From Dryocosmus kuriphilus (Eukaryota; Arthropoda; Insecta; Hymenoptera; Cynipidae): a DNA stretch of 64,000 nt. The DNA is taken from positions 87,869,583 through 87,933,582 of the forward strand of contig CM076193.1 in the NCBI GenBank assembly GCA_038277395.1. Direction: 5' to 3'. The translations under genes and the position numbers were made by a program. This document shows, piece after piece, positions 35,016-45,249 of the stretch. The notes below the pieces were generated by a model, which was not told where the DNA came from, made no database searches, and saw only the letters and a list, made by a program, of their open reading frames with translations. Every line of letters begins with the position of its first letter. Position 1 is the stretch's first letter.

Positions 35016-35560
35016 AGATCGTTGTAACAAGGTATAGGTAATAAAATTTGAATTTAACTAAGCAGGGTCACACGCATTAAGGTAAGGCAGACAATAATTA
35101 CAGGTTAATGATTTTAAAATTGAAATTGGCAAGAGGCAGGGCATATGTGGTTATGTAAATTTGACATACTCCGAACTCCAAAGACAACTTCAAGGGTGAC
35201 TCTAAAACGAGTCCTGACAAAATAAGGAACTCCATACAAAAACTCTAGACTCAAAACAAAAGGCAAAAAATAACAAAAAAACAGAAGTCCGGGACAGGTT
35301 TGGGACCGGGACAGTTTCTTTTTTCTTTCAAGAACGAGGGAGGGGCTGGGGATGATAGGCTGTCGGCGGGCTTCGGAGGAGAGAAACATCAGGACAAGGA
35401 AAGGACGAAGGAGACAACAGTGTTGGAGGGCGTCTCCACACTAATGAAGCAGGAATGGATTTTTGTTCACCGATGAAGGGCAATTTCTTTAAAACAATTA
35501 AATTAAATATTCCTTGCTTTGATGTTTGCGAGAAGGATTGCAGGTTCCGCTTCACACGTA
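35016..35560 (+). other. Gypsy-1 3' end; possible remnant LTR
   Basis: No gene. A purine-rich stretch GAGGGAGGGGCTGGGGATGA (about 35337) could be the polypurine tract, with an LTR starting just after it. Because the 5' LTR is absent, the limits cannot be confirmed. Confidence 0.4.
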
Positions 35561-35589
35561 GCCTGCTGTGTCGGCTATACTGCCGTGGT

Positions 35590-35990
35590 CAATTTAATGT
35601 TGATCATTTCAGAAATTAGTCTTTTTTGATAATTATTCTCTGCGTCAAGAATTTTAAGGTTTTTTCAATCAAACTCGCGTTTTAAAGTTTCTTGATGTAC
35701 ATTCACAACGTTTTCTATATTTTTCTTTGTCATATGTTCATTTATACGTATTTTTAGTGCTCTTTTTGTTTCTCCAGTATATAGACAGCTGGGCAGTTTT
35801 TGCAATGGAATTTATACACAACGTTAGTTTTTTCAAGTTTTTTGGTATTATCAATCGTTCAACAATTTTCAAGTTTTTCTCGTGGAAACAAGAGTTAGAT
35901 AATTTTATCGCTCTGTCGATTAAATTATATACAATTTTCTTTTTTTGTTGCCGTGGGCGATTGGAATGAAGGTTCATTATTCTATTGCAT
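35590..35990 (-). pseudogene. Penelope-like element fragment with GIY-YIG endonuclease
   Basis: Reading the minus strand, 35977-35738 gives HSN...KIVYNLIDRAIKLSNSCFHE, which is the end of a Penelope-like reverse transcriptase. This is followed by CKNC-P and a Y-x-GETKRALKIRINEHM block (about 35800-35700) typical of the GIY-YIG nuclease of these elements. Frameshifts and at least one stop are present. The fragment starts within the RT and ends near 35590. Confidence 0.7.
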
Positions 35991-36009
35991 AATGTGGGTT
36001 GTTGAAACC

Positions 36010-36670
36010 AGTTATAAATTTCAAACTTTTAATCTTTCATTACAAAAAATAGATATATGAAACTTCATGTAGGAACTGAAAATAAATTGCAAATTTATTT
36101 CTGTCGAGATTTCGGTACACTGAGAGGTTATGTTACCGCATACCAATTATATATACTTATATATATACGAGTAACAAAAAGTTACATGACTATAATGCAG
36201 CCTAAGAAACGACATTTTGCCTTTATTTCTTTATACTTTAAAACGCAAAACAAAATTCCTTCTTTCTAAAAATATATGCTTGCGTTTAATGCGCGTAAAA
36301 ATATATATTTCTTTATTCATTAGTAAAATTACAAATATTTTTAAAAATATTTTTAATTATGTACATCACAAATGAGATGATTCTTAAAATAACTTTACTG
36401 ATTTTTAACAAGAGCTCACCCCAACTTCGCTCTCTTTCTATCGGTGCTACGTTCTTTCGGTACTATATAGGATACTAATGTTATATACTTAGTTAACAAT
36501 ATAATAAAAATATTAGAAAATTAATAATAATAAGGAACTATAGTTATGTTTATATATGTACTTTGGCAAACCAATAGTCCAGAAAAACTACTGCGCAACT
36601 GTAGACCTTATAGGAAACTACTCCGCAGCATTTTATTTTATTTTTTAAAATTATTTTCAAAATATGTGCA
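36010..36670. repeat. Dispersed repeat, copy 1 (also at 53536-54200)
   Basis: Colinear with 53536-54200: ATAGATATATGAAACTTCATGT, AAGAAACGACATTTTGCC, GCGCGTAAAAATATATATT, CACCCCAACTTCGCTCTCTT and CTACTGCGCAACTGTAGACC in the same order. This copy has an extra roughly 90 bp near 36070-36165 that the other lacks. No reliable coding sequence; class unknown. Confidence 0.8.
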
Positions 36671-36689
36671 CATCATCCAATGCAATGGA

Positions 36690-36885
36690 ATAATGAACTT
36701 TCATTCCAATCACCTATTGCAACAAAAAAGGAATATTGTATATAATTTAGCCGACAGAGCGATAAAATTATCCAACTCTTGTTTCCACAAGAAAAACTTG
36801 AAAATTGTTGAACGATTACTACATGAAAATGGGTATCCGAATATTCTTTGTAATTTTTTGGTTAAATCTATTTTAATAAACTTCT
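36690..36885 (+). pseudogene. Penelope-like RT end fragment
   Basis: The frame reads IMNFHSNHLLQQKRNIVYNL then ADRAIKLSNSCFHKKNLKIV, the region following the RT palm in Penelope-like elements. The same block is found in opposite orientation at 35740-35980. It ends with a stop just before a hammerhead-like motif. Confidence 0.7.
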
Positions 36886-36888
36886 AAT

Positions 36889-36920
36889 CTGATGAAGTCA
36901 GCGCACCAATGCTGACGAAA
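36889..36920 (+). ncRNA. Hammerhead-ribozyme-like core in Penelope-like sequence
   Basis: CTGATGA (36889-36895), stem GTCAGC (36897-36902), an 8-base loop, GCTGAC (36911-36916), and GAAA (36917-36920). This is the CUGANGA-stem II-GAAA order of the hammerhead core, with one extra A before stem II. Penelope-like elements are known to carry hammerhead ribozymes. Stems I and III are not clear. Confidence 0.45.
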
Positions 36921-37019
36921 TGTCGCTTTTTTAAAAGAAAAAAGGAATATTGGAGTTTTTAATACCTAACTCACTTGGCCTTACTAGGTCGAAAAAAATC
37001 TTGAAAAATTGTTTAACAT

Positions 37020-37275
37020 GGAGGGCGAAAAGATCAATTTAATATCCATATTATATAATATCCATATTATATTATATCCATATATATAATATTTATATAA
37101 TATCCATAAATATCCATTTTAATTTTAGGCACGACACTTCACAAAACACTTCAGAAAACTAAAACGACTGTTGCAAAGTGTCAGCGATGTAACAGTCACA
37201 ATGACACTTTTCTCGCCTGTGAATGGCTGAATGCTTCAGCCAATCACAGGCGAGAAAAGTTTCACGTGACTGTTG
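37020..37275. repeat. AT repeat followed by an 85-bp imperfect hairpin
   Basis: 37040-37115 is made of ATATCCATATTATAT-type repeats. 37190-37275 folds on itself: AACAGTCAC (left) pairs with GTGACTGTT (right), and ACTTTTCTCGCCTGTGA pairs with TCACAGGCGAGAAAAGT, around a short loop, with few mismatches. 37276-37545 shows no gene; it is GC-richer and looks like LTR or untranslated sequence. Confidence 0.7.
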
Positions 37276-37550
37276 AGTTTCGCCCAGTCTGTTGCTGGCT
37301 CTTAAGCCGGGCATTCATTCAATCCCGTTGTCGGGATCTCGTATCGTCGCTAACCGTAATCTGCGCTGCCGCGCCTGCACTGTGTGCCAATTTTGCGCAA
37401 CCATCGTAAACCAATATTATTTAGAACTGATGCTACACGCGTATCTCTGCTGTACGTAAAAATATATTATTTAAACCCTCGACATTCCCCCTGTGTCATT
37501 GTGTTTTAACTTTATCTCTCGGCGTCCACTTCCTTTTCCCTTCCCTGGTG

Positions 37551-39624
37551 AGATCCTTTCATGCTCTACAGGTTCCAAGCGATTCGAATGAAGATGAAAT
37601 CCGAGAAGCTTTGCACAACATTACTACGCTTCAAGATTATTTTGCTCTGAATCAGAAAGATGACGATGCAAAGCAGTATGTTTATCCAGACACTCCGCAG
37701 CAGTTTGTTTTCAAAAAAGTAGAGGTTGATGGGGAAAAAAATCAGTCGATGGGAAAAATGTCAAAGATTTCCCGACAAAACTATTGGTCGCATGTACTCT
37801 GTCATCCTACTCAACTAGAGTTGTTTAATCTTCGTATTCTTTTATTGAATGTAATAGGTGTAACTAGCTATGAAGATCTCCGAACTGTCAACAGTGAATT
37901 TTATGAAACCTTCACTGCTGCATGTTTGGCCAGAGGACTTACTGAAGACGATGCTGAATGGAATCGAGCCTTGAATGAGGCTAAAACTTGGATGATGCCA
38001 CGACAACTTCGAAGTCTTTTCGTGTATTCTCATTAATTGTCAACCTGTTTACCCAAGAGATCTGTGGGAAGAGTTTAAAGTGGATTTATCAGACGATTTC
38101 ATCAAAAAATTTGGACAAGCAAGTGGCATCGAGAAAGCTTATTTTTAAATACAAACCTTGCTCGAAAAAGAGGATTGGAGTATTTCACGATTTTCGGGAA
38201 TGGAGCGGAGCGAACTTGAATTCAACGAAGAAAATCAAGAAATTTTGGAGCAAGAATTGTCAAAAGGACAGCAATACCTCAAATTGAACGAAAAACAAAA
38301 AAAACATTGTTGATTTGATATTGAAAGTCGTTGATGAAGATGAATCTTGTGGAACATGCTTCTACATAAATGGACCAGCGGATCTGGAAAAATATTTCTT
38401 TATACTACATTATACTTCTTGCTAAAAAACAGAGAAAAAAATGTGAGCACAATGGCTTTTACTGGTATTGCCGACAGTTTGCTTCCTGAAGGAAAAACAG
38501 TGCATAAAACTCTTGGTTTGCCTGTGCCGCTATTTTCTGATTCATCTTCAAACATCAAACCGAATTCAAAAGAAGGAAAGCGAATGATGAATATAGATGT
38601 TTTCATTTGGGATGAAGCTCCGATGTCTCCACGATATGCACTTGAAGTCATGGATCGAATTCTTCGTGATTTGATCAAAAATGATTTGCCTTTTGGTGGA
38701 AAAATCATCACTTTGGGCGGTGATTTCAGACAGCTGTTACCAGTGAAAGAGAACGCAACTCGTTTTGAAATTGTGAACTTATCAATTAAGTTCAGTACTT
38801 TGTGGAAACATTTCACTATTCGCATTTTAACCGAGAACATGCGAGCTTTACTTGAAGAGAAAGAATTTTCGCAATTTCCTCTTCAAATGGGCAGTGGAAT
38901 ATTGAATGATTCATCTGAAACTATTCAAACCCCTGAAAAATGTATTCCCTCAGAAGACTCTGATATCGTGAGATATACGTACGGAACTATGATCAAGAAT
39001 AAACAGTTCATTGCAGCAGCAAAGTACGCTATACTTTCAGCCAGAAATATTGCAGATAGAAAAAATTTATGCTAGCATCGACAGTACTGAAACCACTAAT
39101 GATAAAGGTGTTATAGATCACGAAGCTGTTCCACCTGAATATTTGAATTCTCTGAATCCTCCAAGTTTGCCGCCCCACGAATTGCGCGACTCAGAAAATA
39201 CGCAGTCGTTATGCTCATCAGAAGTATGTGCATAAGCAAAGGTCTTTGCAATAGAACGAGATTGCTCATTCTAGATATGAATGACCATGTATTGCGATGC
39301 CAAATTTTAACAGGAAGGAAAATTGGCGAAATTGCTTACTTAAGTCGAATAACGTTGCACTGTGAAACCATTTACCCTTTCTATTTTAGAAGAAAACAGT
39401 TTCCCATCACATTAGCATTTGCTATGACTATAAAAAAGTCTCAAGGCCAAACTTTTGATGTGATTGGAATCGATTTACGAAAAGATGTTTTCAACCATGG
39501 GCAATTATATGTTGCATTTTCAAGAGTTCGTTCATGGGAATCATTAAAAGTTTACACTGATCTTGAAAAATTTCAAAACAAAAGCAGAATAAAAAATTAC
39601 ATATACCAGGAGATATTTTCATAA
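37551..39624 (+). pseudogene. Helitron PIF1-type helicase fragment
   Basis: It reads through REALHNITTLQDYFALNQKD (about 37595), HPTQLELFNLRILLLNV and RGLTEDDAEW. The helicase motifs follow: Walker A NGPA...SGSGK (38370-38395), where a one-base deletion moves the second half to another frame and the final T is replaced by I; IWDEAPMS (motif II, about 38610); LGGDFRQLLPV (about 38715); TENMRA (about 38830); and the last motif AMTIKKSQGQTFD with VAFSRVRSWESL (39420-39545). Frame changes occur near 38036, 38140, 38375, 39070 and 39210. This is the C-terminal half of a Helitron transposase in the same orientation as 20927-22716. It may be the other half of the same copy or a separate fragment. 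No CTRR end with hairpin is obvious after 39624. Confidence 0.88.
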
Positions 39625-39739
39625 TTCAAAATGTTTGAATAATTATATAGAATTCACACCTTTGAGAATTAATTGATATGCACTCAATTAGAAAATTCTA
39701 TTCACATTTAAAAAATTGTCTATTTATACACATATATAT

Positions 39740-41011
39740 GGGCATATCCACGAAAAGTGTCATTTTTCTGTCACTGTTGTATTATAGGCAAACATACATT
39801 TAAAATACAAGTTATACCGCATAAAATTTATACACAGACTCCGTGAAATAGAAACTGAAGCCTACAGTGATTACAGAAAACTTGATAAAAAGTTATAATA
39901 TACAATAGTTGGATAAAATCCCGAAAATATACCTGTGTAATATTTGTCACCAGCTACAAATTAAACGTTTCGCATGCTCACAGCTTTTTCGCGCAATGTT
40001 TAAAAATTATGAGAAAAATCATGCTGGTTCAGTGGAACATAGGCTACTGGAATTTTATGGATTTGACACTGTGCTTTGATTTATAACTCAGCAAGAAAAT
40101 CCTAAAGTCGTGTCACCACTTTCACAATTCAAATGTCCACTCCAGGGTCTGTAGTTGTGGAACGTGCGCGCAACTATCCAGGTCAAAAATCTTTCGACTT
40201 TTTATTAGATTTTAGTGGCCAGTAGACACCACATAAAGGAAAAAAGTGTGCTTCTAAAATTGTAGCAGTATCACACATTCAAATATTGAAAATTTTAAAT
40301 TTCGCGAAAAAATGTCCACTCCATCATCGTACTTTACTCCAAGAATACTTGAAGCACACATTTCTATGCTCACGGAAATTAAGCAGTATGTTGGGGCGAA
40401 GAACTTTACCACGTATAAAACTAATATCGCAGTGCGCGCAAAAGTTCTGTCTAATTTAAGGCTAAAATGTCCATTCCAAATTTTTAGCGAAAATGTCCAC
40501 TCCAGCGCCAGCAGCTGTAGAAATCGCGCGCATCAAGATAGGATTACATTTTTTGCTGGTCTTGCTGTATTTCGGTGGCCAAAATACGTCCTCGCAAGGA
40601 AAATTGTGTGCCTAAAAAATCGTGTGCATTATGTTAAAATCAAAGTTAAAAAAAGCGAAAAAATGATTTTTCTGTAAAAGTATTATTTCGTTGCAGACAC
40701 TCTTTATATATTTTTAATCAAGAAGATAGTAATTTACATACTACTACTAAAAAGTATCCTGAGCATTAAAGTAGAAGAAACAACCCTCTTTCACCTTCCA
40801 TTCAAAAGATATTATTATTTAAATTAAATTGATGGACTTATGAGTTTAAATATTTTGTGCAAACTGCGCGCATGCGCGAAGTTAATGACCAAGCTAAAAA
40901 ATGAGTTTCTATATGTATTTAGAATGTAGGAAAAAATTTTAAAAAGTGTGCCTTGAAATTGATTTTGGAACATTTTTTTTTGAAAAAATGACACTTTTCG
41001 TGGATATGCCC
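39740..41011. mobile_element. 1272-bp non-autonomous DNA transposon with 28-bp TIRs
   Basis: It starts GGGCATATCCACGAAAAGTG and ends with the exact complement; the perfect match extends 28 bp. ATATATAT flanks both sides (39732-39739 and 41012-41019), an 8-bp duplication in low-complexity target. Inside are three degenerate units of about 180 bp, each opening AAAATGTCCA(C/T)TCC (about 40130, 40313, 40489). No transposase. The superfamily is open; an 8-bp duplication would fit hAT or P-like elements. Confidence 0.8.
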
Positions 41012-41163
41012 ATATATATAATTGAATGTCATTCTTTATGCGTTTCTGGTGGCAAATTTTTGCTATATAATTTAGGTATGTGTGTTTTAACAGCTTATAC
41101 ATATACACATATACATGGACAGTGATAAGCAGTTATTGTTCTTTTGAAAATCAAATAAAAAAA

Positions 41164-42432
41164 TCTGCCCGCTGCGCGCGCACATTCTCGTCGCATGCTT
41201 TGCGCGAAGTATGAGCGCGCTTAGGGCGCTCGGTCTGGTGGTCGTCGCGCTCCGACATATTTAAGCCTCGCGCTTCGCGCTCGGATGTTTTTGATCTTTG
41301 GACACCTTACTCGGCATTCGTTACGTGGGTCTTACAATTTCAAAACACCTGCTTTTAATAAGATTATTACATTTGAATTTTTTATTAAAAATTACAAAAG
41401 AAATTATTTTACTTAAGGCTCTATCGAACTTAAGGAATACATTCTCATCATGACACTGGCGCTTCGCGCTCAATAATTACATTTTTTTAAAACACATTGT
41501 AGATTGGTAAAGTCTTTTGTGATTTTCCAAATTTTCACAATGCAGGATTTCGATTCTTAAAAGTAAAACGATGAGTCTTATAAATAAATTTGGTAGCTCT
41601 TTCCAAGGTGAACAATTCTGCTTGTTAATATGTTCTCATATCTTGCACCACAGTTTTGCTGAAAAGTGGTTTTCTTTATATTTCATAACATATTTCATGA
41701 ATAAATCAAAAACTACGCGTCTGTTCAAAAAAATGATAGGAGCAAATTTGTAGATCTTTTTGAGGTGAACAACTTTGTTTATTATCATTTTTTTCCTATC
41801 TTGCATAGTCTGTCGGAAAATTTTAATTTTTGATTTTTAATAACGTTTTCTAGATTAAAACAAAAACCGTGCATTTTATCGAAAAATGGTTAATACAAAA
41901 TCTGTAAATCTTTTTGAGCTGAACAACTTTGTTCATTATCATTTTTTTCTTATCTTGAATATTTTGGCAAGAAACCAGTTTTTTTTTAATAACGTTTTCT
42001 CGATGTTAACAAAAAATGGTTGAAACAAAATTTGTAGATTTTTTTGAGATGAACAATTTTACTCTCTACTGTTTTTTTTTTTGCATCTCGCATATTTTAG
42101 CCGGAAAATGGATTTTTTGATTTTGTGAAAACCGTTTTTGATGGATAAAACCATAACAACTGGTCAAAAACCGCTGGTTAACGAACTTGTCCTTACTTTT
42201 TACGCCTTAAAGAAGTGTGCCAAAGCGCAATCCAATCCAATCAGTCCTTCGAAAGTTATCGTGGGAACAGAGGCCAACTACAACAACGACAACGGCGACA
42301 ACGAAAACAGACAGACACCGTCGTAAAACATGTTTTTTCGGATTCAAGGGGTCACGAAACGTTGAGATTTCATGAAATCCGCGAGTCATTTTTCACATAA
42401 AACTAATACCTTCTCATTGAGTTGAGAATGTA
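41164..42432 (+). mobile_element. GC-hairpin element, copy 6
   Basis: It begins TCTGCCCGCTGCGCGCGCAC and ends GAGAATGTA within A runs. It carries the same order as the other copies: GC palindromes, TTACTTAAGGCTCTATCG, repeated TTTGTAGATC-type units, and an AAC/GAC microsatellite at 42275-42320. The 5' GC part differs from the other copies between 41230 and 41380. Confidence 0.82.
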
Positions 42433-42822
42433 AAAAACTACGGATTGTAACTGAATTATATTAGAATATTCAAATCTCAATCGGAACTAGATCTCAGCGC
42501 GCGGATGTTCTAGTTAAAATAAAAGCAGATACCAATCAGTATTCAGTCTTACTAACATACAATTTTTTAATTTCCTGCACACAGAACTGTTTTAAAACAA
42601 TTAAGAATAGATAAAATAAGAGGTTTAAAACTATTTTAAAAGAATAAGTTCTTTTATTCAATTTTGTAACATTATTTACCTAATATTAGACTAAAATTTC
42701 TTACGTAAGATTGTCTTAATTTTCAATTTTAACTTGAAAGTTAAGAGATTGCTTTCTGTGAAGGTTATGAAAATCACGAAATCAAAAATGAAGATTTTGG
42801 TATAATTGTAGAATAGGGACGT
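42433..42822. other. No gene seen
   Basis: AT-rich sequence without recognisable features or convincing open frames. Confidence 0.4.
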
Positions 42823-42925
42823 CACCTCTGTATTTTCTAAAAAAAAATTTTTTTCTGGCAACAAAATATTAGAATCTTTAATTGAATTAACTATTAATGA
42901 AGTGATTTGACGAGAAAAAAAAAAG

Positions 42926-42977
<52 letters not shown>

Positions 42978-43309
42978 TTAATATAATATAATAAATATAA
43001 ATATAATTAAAATTTAATCCTTTTCCAATTAATTAAAATATATTAATTTTTTATTATTTTATTTTAAATTTTAATATATTAATTTTAATTATCTACAATA
43101 TTTCTGGCCGTACGGAACTTTAAAAGCATCTAAACGATCAGGTAAATACGATCATTCACATACCGTGAGACACTCATATTTGACACCTTCTAGCAAATAA
43201 AATAATAAGTTTTCACTTTTCTCTCGTCAAATCACTTCATTGATAGTTCAATTAATGATTCTAACAGTTTCTTGCCGAGCAAAATTTTTTTTAGAAAATA
43301 CAGAGGTGA
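42823..43309. repeat. Inverted repeat (about 90-bp arms) around a TA microsatellite
   Basis: 42823-42916 (CACCTCTGTATTTTCTAAAA to GTGATTTGACGAG) is repeated inverted at 43218-43309. Between them is a TA run (about 42929-42970) and AT-only sequence to 43100, then GC-richer bases. The sequence right of the second arm (43310-43620) has longer open stretches on the plus strand that I cannot identify. Confidence 0.75.
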
Positions 43310-45026
43310 TGCCTTTATTCTGCAATTTAACCAAGATTTTATATGTGTAAAACCTAATTCTGAACTACATAAAGATTTAAAAGGGAAGCTAGAATAATAT
43401 TCTAGTTTTATGTTTAAAAGAAAATATATATTTAGAAGAATATCAGACTTCCTTAACAAACTGCAAAAAATTGACCTTCGTGAACTTTTCACGAAACAAG
43501 TATTATAATACATTAGATTATGAAAAAGAGATATACCAAAACATTTACAAATTTTTACTAAATTTGTTTCAGAAGGTGATATCACCCAAACCATTAAAAC
43601 AAGATTGAAAAAACTATACTAAAGAATAAATACACCAAAGAATAATTTCCAAAGAACTGGGATGCATAAGCACTTTACATTGAAAGTGGATGTAGTGTGG
43701 ATTGTCTTGTTGTTAAATATAACATATACATCTCTTTCCCAAAATATCATGTTAATGTATTTTTATCACACTGATCACCGCGTTAAAAAACGATACAGGG
43801 AAAAATGAAACTCACGCGCAGTGAATACAATAATGTTGACCAGCACCAGGCTTGTCCAAATCCACTTCTTGATTTAAAAGTTTATCTGCTTTCTCCTCCT
43901 TCAAATCATCTTCGATCTAAAAAAAAAATTTCGTTTTTGTTTGGTCTAATAAAAACCGTAAAAACACGACGCAAGCCATCCATGTATGCTTGAACTGCAT
44001 TTGTGCAGTTCAAGCCAGTTCAAGCTATTCAAATGACACGTGTTCGACTCGATAGGTTAGGTTTCCCTTAGACTCACCTCGTCAAGATCCTTTTGTCTTC
44101 GCTTAGATTTCCAACCCTTTTTCAGGTGCTTGTCTTCTCTATGATACTTTTTACGTTTATAAACCATACCGAACTCGCGAAATTACGCGCAATTTAATCC
44201 AAAATTGATTTTCTCGACCAACATACGCAGGCAAAAGAAGGAATAATAATGCGGCATAATGCGGAATAATAATAAACGTCGGCGTCATCGCTGCACCTTC
44301 AATCCCAGCTGGGCCTATAAGAATTGATAAGAATGAACATCATGATCACTTTTCTCGCTCGTTCGCACATGAAAAAGGAGAGTGACATGTAGTGCGCACG
44401 CGCAACTACTTTTAGTCGTTTTTTTTACTGTTTGAACCTGACAATAACGATGCATTTATACCTCTGCCTGCCAGCCCGGTGCAGGCAGGCAATTGTCTGA
44501 GGGTATTCATACGACCAGAGACTAATTTTCCGAGGAATTTTGACCGCGGAAAATATGAAATGGCGCGGGAATTTTAAATATTGTTGAATTTTAAAATGAA
44601 GTAAAGCAAATTTTTTAAGGTTTAAATTGCCAATTATGATAATGATTTTAATTTTTTTGTAATATAATGTAAAAATAGAACAAATGACCAACCCTGAAAT
44701 GAGTATTTCAGAATTTCAAATTCCAGACGTTTGCAGATGAGTTGTTGTCAGTATAGAGTTATTATAATAGAATGGGTAATAATATATACAGAGTGGTTAA
44801 TAGAGTAATATAATACTCCACTCTAATAATATATACACACGAGCCCATTTAAGCGGAAATGTCATGTCAATAGAAAGAGAGAAAAGATAAGGGACCTCAC
44901 TGCATCTCTTCCTAGTGGCGCATGCGCAGTTCACGTAAGGGCATTGGTTGACATGGAGGTTTTACACGCACATTACAAACTCTCTCTAGTTAATGCGCAT
45001 GCGTCAATAGAGAGATAAGACCAGAC
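43310..45026. other. No gene recognised
   Basis: 43320-43620 reads as a partly open, AT-rich possible relic. 44455-44500 has a short palindrome (GCCTGCC...GGCAGGC). 44755-44835 holds AT repeats. No domain or RNA gene is visible. Confidence 0.4.
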
Positions 45027-45249
45027 ATGATCTAAGAAGGAACATCGGTAGGGGTCGCGTCAGAGACGCCGTCAAGGATAGTTCGTTGCTTCTCAAGGCT
45101 ATAAGTGTTTTCATCAGCTGCACTACCGTGACACGCCATTACTTCCTTTTATCTCCTCGCTGATAAGCCCTTTTCCATACCTTTAAAATAAATAAATACA
45201 GGTAGGTGGTTTTGTGTTGTTGTAAAGGCCAAGTGGCCTGCGCCATAAT

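Noticed and set aside
43232..43594. Minus-strand 120-residue frame
   Set aside because: AT-rich and overlaps the inverted repeat arm; the plus strand is equally open in parts. I could not support either as a gene.
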